27,846 nt of DNA from Scatosoma sp045632265. GTDB taxonomy: Bacteria > Bacillota > Clostridia > Christensenellales > Borkfalkiaceae. Position 1 is the first letter of the stretch, and each line of letters starts with the position of its first letter. The notes beneath the pieces are model-generated. The model was given only the letters and a program-made list of their open reading frames with translations, did not search any database and was not told the origin of the DNA. Location of the stretch: the NCBI GenBank assembly GCA_045632265.1, contig JAZQWG010000016.1, positions 1-27,846 of the forward strand, read 5' to 3'. Shown here one piece after another: positions 8,704 through 15,820 of the stretch. Both the position numbers and the translations under genes were made by a program.

Positions 8704-10188
8704 ATGGTTATTGAGCCGAAATTTGAAACTTACCGTTATACGGGCGAAATCGATTGTTTGCGTAGTCAATCTATGGTGGAGTGTAGGCTTCCGGGGAGCG
8801 AGATAGGCGCAATCTTGGCGGTGCAAGCAAGCGCCGTGCCTACCGAGTGCGTTTGCGCGGACGGGGAAGTGCGCTACGGGGGAAAACTTTTGTTGTGCGT
8901 GGTGTACGAAGACGTGGACAAAAAGGTGTGCCGAGTGGAACGGGGAGCGGAATTTTTCCACAAAGCGGAAGGCAAAAGCGTTTCGCCCGCTTGTTTTGCA
9001 AAAGTGGGTCTTTCTATTGACAACGTCACGCATAGACGGGAAGGCTCGGGTTTGTACGTCAGCGTGGTGGTTGGTGCAAACTTGAACGTGTACGGAAGCA
9101 AGCAAATCGAGTATTTGACGGGCGGCAAGCATTTGGAAGTACGTGGGGAAGAAATTTCTGTCGCAAAAACGGTGTGCGTGACGGGCGAAAAGGAAATGGA
9201 AGACGAGTTCGATATGGATTACGTGGGGGATATTTTGCTTCACAGCGAAAGTGCCGTGGTCACGCGCGTAGGCGTGGGTGCGGGCTTATTGAACGTGGAA
9301 GGGGAATTATCGCTTAGCGTATGCGTTTTGAAAAGTGACGATAGCGTTTGCTCGTACGAGCGGTTGTTGCCCTTTGCGATGGAAATTCCTTGCGAAGAAG
9401 CGTTTGGGGACACGAAAGCTTGGGCGCGGGTGCGTGTGAAATCGGCGCAGCTTGTGTGTGCGGTGGACGAAGAGAAAGGGAAAAGCAAAGTGGGCGTTTC
9501 CTACGCCTTATCCGCCGATTGTTTCCTTTCGCAAACGGACGGTGTGGCGGTGGTAAGCGATTGTTTTTCCCCGCTTGTGAAAACTACGCCCAAAAAAGAA
9601 AAAGGCGAGGGTATGTATTTGACGAGCGGCGTGAAATGCACGGAAAGAGTGGGCGGAAACGCGCTTCTTTCCATACCTACCGACGGGGAATACGCTTTAG
9701 AAGCGGCAATTTCGCCGAGGGCGGAAATTGTTTGTAAGAAAACGGATAGAGGCGTAGAAGTGGAAGGAGCGGTGCTTGCCGACGTCCTTTTGCGGAGTGC
9801 AGACGGGGGAAGAAAGACGAGCGTGCTTTCCTTGCCTTTCCTTTTCCCTATGGATATGGACGGCGATACTTTTGACGTGGACGCAATCGTTTGCGGATTG
9901 AACGTACGAAAAAAGAAAGGGGAAGTGGAAGCGGAAGCGACGTTAAAGTGCCACGTTAGGGGGTATAAGCGGTGCGTTTGGGAATATATCCACGATATTG
10001 AAGAAGGGGAAAAGATAGAGAAAAACGATGCGGCGGTGTCCATATTCGTGCCCGCCAAAGGGGAAACGCTTTGGGAAGTGGCGAAACGGCTTTCTCGCTC
10101 GCCCGCCGATTTGCAAAAGAGCAATCCCGATTTGACCTTTCCCGTCAAGGACGGGGAACGAATTTTCGTCTATCGACAAATCAAATAA
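8704..10188 (+). CDS. sipL: SipL-like spore coat morphogenesis protein (DUF3794 repeats plus LysM)
   Basis: A 494-residue protein with the architecture of SipL: DUF3794/SPOCS-type beta-rich repeats across roughly residues 1-430 (for example VECRLPGSEIGAILAVQASA and the recurring KTVCVTGE / SAVV pattern) and one C-terminal LysM domain at about 446-494 (IFVPAKGETLWEVAKRL, then SPADLQKSNPDL). In Clostridioides difficile SipL sits on the forespore surface in the mother cell, binds SpoIVA through its LysM domain and is needed for coat localisation. No signal peptide or membrane segment is visible, as expected for a mother-cell cytoplasmic protein. The ribosome binding site (GGGAGATAGG) is clear. 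A sigma-E-like promoter precedes it, and ispE follows after 134 bases with its own promoter. The name is by architecture and context; other DUF3794/LysM paralogues exist in Clostridia. Confidence 0.85.
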   Translation: MVIEPKFETYRYTGEIDCLRSQSMVECRLPGSEIGAILAVQASAVPTECVCADGEVRYGGKLLLCVVYEDVDKKVCRVERGAEFFHKAEGKSVSPACFAKVGLSIDNVTHRREGSGLYVSVVVGANLNVYGSKQIEYLTGGKHLEVRGEEISVAKTVCVTGEKEMEDEFDMDYVGDILLHSESAVVTRVGVGAGLLNVEGELSLSVCVLKSDDSVCSYERLLPFAMEIPCEEAFGDTKAWARVRVKSAQLVCAVDEEKGKSKVGVSYALSADCFLSQTDGVAVVSDCFSPLVKTTPKKEKGEGMYLTSGVKCTERVGGNALLSIPTDGEYALEAAISPRAEIVCKKTDRGVEVEGAVLADVLLRSADGGRKTSVLSLPFLFPMDMDGDTFDVDAIVCGLNVRKKKGEVEAEATLKCHVRGYKRCVWEYIHDIEEGEKIEKNDAAVSIFVPAKGETLWEVAKRLSRSPADLQKSNPDLTFPVKDGERIFVYRQIK

Positions 10189-10191
10189 GCC

Positions 10192-10212
10192 TTTACTTAA
10201 AAATTAAGTAAA
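10192..10212. repeat. Perfect inverted repeat upstream of the ispE promoter
   Basis: TTTACTTAA (10192-10200), AAA, TTAAGTAAA (10204-10212): 9-bp perfect arms, entirely AT-rich apart from one C/G pair. It starts 3 bases after the sipL stop and ends 15 bases before the ispE -35. The stem is too weak for a convincing terminator, so an operator or UP-like element is more likely. Confidence 0.55.
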
Positions 10213-10227
10213 ATTATTAGGAAACGA

Positions 10228-10256
10228 TTGTATTTTGGAAAAAACTGTGCTATAAT
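10228..10256 (+). promoter_or_regulatory. Sigma-A promoter of ispE
   Basis: TTGTAT (10228-10233), 17-base spacer, TATAAT (10251-10256) with an extended TGC in front. The start is expected near 10263, which leaves about 60 bases of leader before the ATG at 10323. Confidence 0.85.
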
Positions 10257-10322
10257 GGTATGCGTAAGGGTGCGGTGGGCGCAATGCCTATCGCATACCG
10301 ACGTATTTTGGGTGGACAAGCT

Positions 10323-11231
10323 ATGGCAACGGTGAAGATAAAAGCGCACGCAAAAATCAATCTCACGCTGGAAATTACGGGCGTTGAGAATGGTTTTCAC
10401 ATGCTTGATTCGTTGGTGGCAAGTTTGGATATGCACGATATCATCGTATTAAAAAAGCGCAAGGACAAGCTTTCGTCTATCACGATGAAAGGCTTGGGGA
10501 GTGAACATATTCCCCCCGAAAACAACAACGCCTTAAAAGCGGCGGAAGCGTTTTCTAAAAGGTTTTCCACAAACGGCGTAGATATCACGGTGTATAAAAA
10601 TATCCCGCTTGGCGGTGGGCTTGGCGGTTCGTCGGCGGACGTAAGCGGCGTGCTTAACGGCATGGCGAAGCTGTACAAGATAGAAGACGAAGCGGTCTTG
10701 GAAGAAATTGCTGACGAGCTTGGCAGCGACACCAAATATATGTTAAAGGGCGGTTTTGCCCGTATGCAAGGGCGTGGAGAGAAAGTCGATTTTTTGGATA
10801 TCCACGAGCAGTTGCATTTTTTAATGCTTTGTCCCAAAAGCAGCGTGAACACGAAAGAGTGTTATCGTAAGTACGACGAGCTGCCTAAAACGCTGGAGTG
10901 GAAGGAAAGCCAAACGGAAGGCTGTATCCGTGCCTTGCGCCAAAAGGATATAAAAGGTGCGGGCATGTACTTGACGAACGATTTATATATCCCCGCTACG
11001 CACTTAAATGCGGACGTGGAACAGGCGTATAAAGAGTGCGAAAGTTTTTCTCCGCTTGGTACGTTTATGACGGGCTCGGGCAGTTGCGTGCTTGCGCTGT
11101 TTGAAACGAAAGAGCTTTGCGAGTGGGCAAAGAGTCGTTATCGGGGCAAATGCGTTGCGAAAGTTGTAAAAACGATAATACCGAAAAAGGAACGCAAGGG
11201 ACTTAGAAGCCCTTGGAGTTTGGAAGAATAA
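10323..11231 (+). CDS. ispE: 4-diphosphocytidyl-2-C-methyl-D-erythritol kinase (IspE)
   Basis: IspE is the GHMP-family kinase that phosphorylates CDP-methylerythritol in the MEP pathway of isoprenoid synthesis. Seen: the N-terminal strand KIKAHAKINLTLEITG with the conserved AKINL, the glycine-rich ATP motif PLGGGLGGSSADVSGVLNGM at about residues 91-110, and the C-terminal GTFMTGSGSCVLALF motif. The length of 302 residues is slightly above the usual 280-290 because of a basic, proline-containing tail (IIPKKERKGLRSPW). The open frame runs back to 10260, but that point is the predicted transcription start; the ATG at 10323, after a GGGTGG site, gives the family N-terminus. The window shows that MEP-pathway isoprenoid synthesis is likely; no other pathway gene is present here. 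The next gene begins 12 bases downstream. Confidence 0.95.
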   Translation: MATVKIKAHAKINLTLEITGVENGFHMLDSLVASLDMHDIIVLKKRKDKLSSITMKGLGSEHIPPENNNALKAAEAFSKRFSTNGVDITVYKNIPLGGGLGGSSADVSGVLNGMAKLYKIEDEAVLEEIADELGSDTKYMLKGGFARMQGRGEKVDFLDIHEQLHFLMLCPKSSVNTKECYRKYDELPKTLEWKESQTEGCIRALRQKDIKGAGMYLTNDLYIPATHLNADVEQAYKECESFSPLGTFMTGSGSCVLALFETKELCEWAKSRYRGKCVAKVVKTIIPKKERKGLRSPWSLEE

Positions 11232-11242
11232 GGAGTGATATC

Positions 11243-12163
11243 ATGGAAGAAAGAATGATTGACGACGAATACGGCAGAGGGATTCGCTTAAAGAAGACGG
11301 AAGACGGATACGTTGACGTGACGGACGAGCTTGCGGAAATGGAAAGCGAAGAGATTGAAGAACAAGGGGAAGAAATGGCTTTTGAATTCCCCGTGTTGGA
11401 CACGGACGAGGACGATGAAGACCTTGTTGGGCTTTCTCCCGAAGAAGCGATGAAGCTTCGCGCGCAAAAGGAAGAAGCGGCAAAACTTCGCCGTGAAGAA
11501 TACGAAGCGGTGTGCGAGCAAGGCAAAAAATTGCTTGAAGAAGGCAGCTTCCACGCGGCGGAAATCGAGTACGAGAAGGCACTTTCCCTTGATATTACGG
11601 CAACGGAAGCGTCCGTTGGGTACTGGAAAGCAAAGACGGAAAACTTTGCAAATCCCGACGTGCTCGTGGGCGAATACGCCGATTCGAGCATTGAAAGTTT
11701 GGAATACGACTTGGGCGTAGAAGCGGTGGAAGAAATTAAAAAGGAATTCAAGCCCCAGCTTCAAAAACGTTATGACGAGCTTGCGGAAGAAGAAAAACCG
11801 CTTGCCGAAAACGTGACGGCGGCGCAAGAACGCAGACGTGTCATTTTGTCTAGCCGTGTGAAAAAACGCGCCATTTTCTTTATGGCGGTGCTTGTGCCTA
11901 TGATTGTTATGTTGTCGCTCGGCATTGTGTACGCATTGAAAATTTTCACGCCCGATGGGGATAAATTCCTCACGCTTACTGCGGTGTGCGGCGGCGTGTT
12001 CTTCCTTTTCTTCTTGGTGTTTATCGTTGCGACGAACAAACTTATCAACGCCTTGCGTATGAAAGCGAAAAACGAGCGTTTGGGTGAAACGGAAGAGGGC
12101 GCAAGATTGGTGGAAATCCGTGATTATATGACGATTTACGCTTGTCTTTTGGATATTCAATAA
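11243..12163 (+). CDS. Acidic TPR-like protein with two C-terminal membrane segments, function unknown
   Basis: A 306-residue protein that I do not recognise. Visible parts: a very acidic N-terminus (residues 1-65, many Glu and Asp); a charged helical stretch (EEAMKLRAQKEEAAKLRREEYEAV); one TPR-like helix pair at about 90-125 (GKKLLEEGSFHAAEIEYEKALSLD); a second charged helical region; two hydrophobic segments at about 210-234 and 245-267 separated by a short loop (FTPDGDKF); and a charged C-terminal tail. It is probably anchored in the membrane with both soluble ends in the cytoplasm. The ATG at 11243 has AAGGAG at 8-base spacing; an upstream in-frame ATG at 11213 overlaps ispE and lacks a site. 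It is co-transcribed with ispE and closed by a terminator. Confidence 0.8.
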   Translation: MEERMIDDEYGRGIRLKKTEDGYVDVTDELAEMESEEIEEQGEEMAFEFPVLDTDEDDEDLVGLSPEEAMKLRAQKEEAAKLRREEYEAVCEQGKKLLEEGSFHAAEIEYEKALSLDITATEASVGYWKAKTENFANPDVLVGEYADSSIESLEYDLGVEAVEEIKKEFKPQLQKRYDELAEEEKPLAENVTAAQERRRVILSSRVKKRAIFFMAVLVPMIVMLSLGIVYALKIFTPDGDKFLTLTAVCGGVFFLFFLVFIVATNKLINALRMKAKNERLGETEEGARLVEIRDYMTIYACLLDIQ

Positions 12164-12178
12164 CGAAAAAACGTGGAA

Positions 12179-12207
12179 AAGCGGAGCAAAAAAGCTCCGC
12201 TTTTTTT
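12179..12207 (+). terminator. Terminator of the ispE operon
   Basis: AAGCGGAGC (12179-12187) pairs with GCTCCGCTT (12194-12202) around six A, followed by seven T in all. Confidence 0.9.
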
Positions 12208-12226
12208 ATTTGTTTACGAAAAAACG

Positions 12227-12255
12227 TTGCTATTTTTCCGTTTTCTTGCTATAAT
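12227..12255 (+). promoter_or_regulatory. Sigma-A promoter of the ABC exporter/CLC operon
   Basis: TTGCTA (12227-12232), 17-base spacer, TATAAT (12250-12255) with extended TGC. The predicted start is near 12262. Confidence 0.85.
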
Positions 12256-12261
12256 AGTACA

Positions 12262-12280
12262 AAGCAGACATAGTCTGCTT
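12262..12280. promoter_or_regulatory. Perfect palindrome at the start site of the ABC exporter operon
   Basis: AAGCAGAC (12262-12269), ATA, GTCTGCTT (12273-12280): 8-bp perfect arms covering about +1 to +19. The position suits a repressor operator; as RNA it would form a small 5' hairpin. No regulator gene is adjacent. Confidence 0.65.
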
Positions 12281-12314
12281 GCTTGGCATACGCTAAAAAA
12301 TTGATTAGGTTGTT

Positions 12315-14057
12315 ATGAAAAAGTTGTTGCATTATTTCAAAAACTACAAATTGCAAAGCGTTTTAGGGCCTTTTTTCAAGCTCTTGGAAGCGCTTTTCGA
12401 GTTGTTTGTCCCTATCGTTGTCGGGCTTATCGTCGATAGGGGGCTTGGCGCGCCTATAAACGGGGCGTACCCTAATGCAAACGGCGGTTATATCATCAAA
12501 ATGTGCTTGCTTTTGGCGGGCTTTGGCGTGGTGGGCTTGCTCTTTTCCGTGACGGCGCAATTTTTTGCGGCAAAGGCGGCGACGGGCGTTGCGGCGGATA
12601 TGCGACGGGATTTGTTTAGAAAAATTCAATCGCTTTCGTATAAGGATTTGGACAAACTTGGCTCGGCAACCATGCTCACTCGTATGACGAGCGACGTGGA
12701 TAGATTTCAATCGGGCGTGAACTTGGCGCTTCGCTTGTTTTTGCGTTCCCCGTTCATCGTGTTCGGCGCAATGATTACGGCGTATTTCGTTGACCCCGCT
12801 TCTATCGGCGTGTTCGCCATTGCGATTGCGGTGCTTGCGGCGGTGGTGTTTGCCGTCATGTTCATTTGCATGCCCCTTTATAAGAAGACGCAAGAAAAGT
12901 TGGACAAAGTGCTTCTTTCCACCCGTGAAAACTTGACGGGGGCAAGGGTAGTGCGTGCCTTTTGTTTAGAAGGTGAAGAAAAGGAACTTTTCGACAAGCG
13001 CAACGAAGAATTGAACAAGGGCAGAAAGTTTGTGGGTGCGATTGCGGCGATTACCAACCCCCTCACCTACGTGCTTGTCAACCTTGCGATTATTGCGCTT
13101 ATCTATTCGGGCGCAATTAGGGTGAACCTAGGCAATCTCTCGCAAGGCAGTGTGTTGGCTCTCTACAACCTTATGAGCCAAATTTTGATAGAACTTATCA
13201 AGCTTGCCAACCTTATCGTCACGGTGACGAAAGCGGCGGCGTGTGGCAGCCGAATTTCCGCCGTGCTCGAAATGCAGCCGTCCTTGATTTTGGAAGACGA
13301 TTGTAGGGAAGAAACCACCGATTTCGTTTGCTTGAACAACGTGACGGTGCAATATAACGACGAAGCGGAACCCGCTTTGGAAAACGTATCTTTCTCGGCA
13401 AAAAAAGGACAAACGGTGGGGGTTATCGGTGGCACGGGCAGCGGCAAAACTACGCTCGTCAACCTTATTCCGCACTTCTACGACGTGAAGACGGGGGACG
13501 TATTCGTCGACGGGAAAAACGTGCGTGAAAGGGCGCACCAAACCTATCTTCGTGAAAAAATAGGCGTAGTGCCGCAAAAAGCGGTGCTCTTTAAGGGCAC
13601 GGTGCGAGAAAACTTGCTGTGGGGGGACGAAACTGCCACGGACGAACAGCTTTGGAAGGCACTTTCCATTGCGCGCGCGGACGAGTTCTTGAAAGAAAAA
13701 CAAGGCTTGGACACCGTGGTAGAACAAGGGGGCAAAAACTTCTCGGGCGGGCAAAAACAACGGCTTACTATTGCACGCGCGCTCGTGCGCAACCCCGAAA
13801 TTTTGATTTTGGACGATTCGTCTTCCGCGCTCGATTATGCGACGGATGCCGAACTTCGTAAGGGCATACGTCAGTTGCAAACGACGACGTTTATCGTTTC
13901 CCAGCGTGCTTCTTCCGTGCGTGATGCGGATAAAATCATCGTGCTGGACGATGGAAAAGCGGTGGGCGTTGGCACGCACGAACAGCTGATGAAAGATTGT
14001 GAAGTGTATAGAGAAATTTACTTCTCGCAATACGATAGCGGGGAGGTGGGCGCATGA
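12315..14057 (+). CDS. ABC exporter half-transporter, subunit with degenerate ATP site
   Basis: A 580-residue type IV exporter half: a six-helix membrane domain (about residues 15-310) followed by a nucleotide-binding domain. Walker A GGTGSGKTT is at 372-380, the Q-loop at Gln421 and the signature FSGGQ at 476-480. Two changes mark a non-catalytic composite site: Walker B is LILDD, with Asp501 where the catalytic Glu should be, and the switch histidine is replaced by Gln530 (IVSQR). This is the known pattern of the first subunit of heterodimeric exporters such as BmrC/BmrD and TM287/288. It overlaps the partner gene by 4 bases (ATGA). The substrate is unknown; relatives export drugs, lipids or peptides. 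A weak ribosome binding site (TTAGG) precedes the ATG. Confidence 0.92.
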   Translation: MKKLLHYFKNYKLQSVLGPFFKLLEALFELFVPIVVGLIVDRGLGAPINGAYPNANGGYIIKMCLLLAGFGVVGLLFSVTAQFFAAKAATGVAADMRRDLFRKIQSLSYKDLDKLGSATMLTRMTSDVDRFQSGVNLALRLFLRSPFIVFGAMITAYFVDPASIGVFAIAIAVLAAVVFAVMFICMPLYKKTQEKLDKVLLSTRENLTGARVVRAFCLEGEEKELFDKRNEELNKGRKFVGAIAAITNPLTYVLVNLAIIALIYSGAIRVNLGNLSQGSVLALYNLMSQILIELIKLANLIVTVTKAAACGSRISAVLEMQPSLILEDDCREETTDFVCLNNVTVQYNDEAEPALENVSFSAKKGQTVGVIGGTGSGKTTLVNLIPHFYDVKTGDVFVDGKNVRERAHQTYLREKIGVVPQKAVLFKGTVRENLLWGDETATDEQLWKALSIARADEFLKEKQGLDTVVEQGGKNFSGGQKQRLTIARALVRNPEILILDDSSSALDYATDAELRKGIRQLQTTTFIVSQRASSVRDADKIIVLDDGKAVGVGTHEQLMKDCEVYREIYFSQYDSGEVGA

Positions 14058-15808
14058 GAAATTCTAAACCGACCACTTTGCGCCGCATCTTGCGCTACGT
14101 AGGCAAATACCCCTTCGCCTTAATCGGCACGATTCTTTTCTCGCTCGTATCGGTGGCGGCCATGCTTTGCGTGCCCGTATTCTTCGGCGATGCAATTGAT
14201 TGCATTATCGGCAAGGGCAATGTGAATTTTGCGGGATTGAAAGAAGTATTTATCAAAACGGCAATAGCCGTTGGGGTAGCGGCTGTGGCGCAATGGCTTG
14301 TCAGCGTTTGCAACAACCGCATTTCTTGCAACGTCGTACGCGATTTGCGAAAGGATGCTTTTGCGAAGATTAGAAAACTGCCCTTGCAGTATATCGATAC
14401 GCATGCTCACGGCGAAACGGTAAGCCGTATTATCGCCGATGCCGAACAGTTTGCTGACGGCTTATTGATGGGCTTTACGCAATTCTTTACGGGGATAACG
14501 ACTATACTTGGCACGATAGCGTTCATGCTTTTGACCAACTGGAAAATCGGCTTGGTAGTTATTTTCCTCACCCCGATTTCGGTGCTTATCGCTCGTTTCG
14601 TGGCGACGCATACGCATAAATTTTTCGTGCAACAAGCGGCCACGCGTGGGGAACAAACGGCTTTCACGGAAGAAGCGATTGCGGGCTTAAAAACCACGCA
14701 AGCGTTTGCGCACGAAGACGAAAATGAAGAGAAGTTTGACGAGATTAACGCTCGGCTTAAAAAGGCTTCGATGAACGCTACGTTCTATTCTTCGCTCGTC
14801 AACCCGTCCACCCGTTTCATCAACAACATCGTGTATGCGGTGGTGGCGCTTATCGGTGCGCTGGACGTGGCAAGCGGAGCAGTTGTGGCAGGTGCGGCGT
14901 TCACCGTCGGCGGTTTGACGAAATTCCTTTCGTACACCAACCAGTACACCAAACCGTTCAACGAAATTTCGGGCGTGGTGACGGAACTCAAAAGTGCGTT
15001 TGCTTGCGCTTCGAGAATTTTCGAGCTGATTGACGAAAAGGAAGAAGTGAGCGACGAAGACAAAGCGGTGATGGGGGAAGCGGAAGGGAACATTACCTTA
15101 AACGACGTTTCGTTTTCCTATTCCAAGGACAAAAAACTGATTGAAAACTTGTGCTTGCAAGCCAAAAAAGGTCAACGCATTGCCATCGTTGGACGGACGG
15201 GCAGCGGAAAGACGACGCTCATCAATTTATTGATGCGGTTCTACGACGTGGATAAAGGCGGCGTGGAAATGGACGGCGTGGATATCCGTGACGTGACGAG
15301 AAAATCGCTTAGGGAAAACTACGGCATGGTATTGCAAGAAACGTGGTTAAAGAGCGCAACCGTACGAGAAAATATCAAAATGGGCAAGCCCGATTGTACG
15401 GACGAAGAAATGATAGAAGCGGCGAAAGCGGCGCACGCCCACGGCTTTATCAAGCGTATGGAAAAGGGTTATGACACCGTGCTCGGCGAAGAGGGTGGCG
15501 GACTTTCCGAAGGGCAAAAGCAGCTGCTTTGCATTACGAGAGTTATGCTTGCATTGCCTCCCGTGCTTATTTTGGACGAAGCGACTTCGTCGATTGACAC
15601 GAGAACGGAACGCAAGATAGGCGATGCGTTTGATAAGCTTATGAAAGGGCGCACGACGTTTATCGTGGCGCATAGACTTTCCACTATCGTAAACGCCGAT
15701 TGCATTTTGGTAATGGAAAACGGGCACGTAGTCGAACAAGGCACGCATACGCAACTGTTGCAAAGCAAGGGCGCGTATTTTGAACTTTACAACAAACAAT
15801 TTGCTTAA
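14054..15808 (+). CDS. ABC exporter half-transporter, catalytic subunit
   Basis: A 584-residue partner subunit. The membrane domain occupies about residues 15-320. In the nucleotide-binding domain Walker A (GRTGSGKTT, 380-388), Walker B LILDE (Glu509) and switch His540 (IVAHR) are intact, but the signature is LSEGQ (484-488) instead of LSGGQ. In the heterodimer the working ATP site would combine this subunit's Walker motifs with FSGGQ of the first subunit, while the degenerate site would combine LILDD of the first with LSEGQ of this one. The two sets of changes match each other, so the pair is a genuine heterodimer. The ribosome binding site GGGGAGG lies in the end of the preceding gene. The CLC gene starts 12 bases downstream. 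Confidence 0.92.
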   Translation: MRNSKPTTLRRILRYVGKYPFALIGTILFSLVSVAAMLCVPVFFGDAIDCIIGKGNVNFAGLKEVFIKTAIAVGVAAVAQWLVSVCNNRISCNVVRDLRKDAFAKIRKLPLQYIDTHAHGETVSRIIADAEQFADGLLMGFTQFFTGITTILGTIAFMLLTNWKIGLVVIFLTPISVLIARFVATHTHKFFVQQAATRGEQTAFTEEAIAGLKTTQAFAHEDENEEKFDEINARLKKASMNATFYSSLVNPSTRFINNIVYAVVALIGALDVASGAVVAGAAFTVGGLTKFLSYTNQYTKPFNEISGVVTELKSAFACASRIFELIDEKEEVSDEDKAVMGEAEGNITLNDVSFSYSKDKKLIENLCLQAKKGQRIAIVGRTGSGKTTLINLLMRFYDVDKGGVEMDGVDIRDVTRKSLRENYGMVLQETWLKSATVRENIKMGKPDCTDEEMIEAAKAAHAHGFIKRMEKGYDTVLGEEGGGLSEGQKQLLCITRVMLALPPVLILDEATSSIDTRTERKIGDAFDKLMKGRTTFIVAHRLSTIVNADCILVMENGHVVEQGTHTQLLQSKGAYFELYNKQFA

Positions 15809-15820
15809 AAGAGAGAAATG

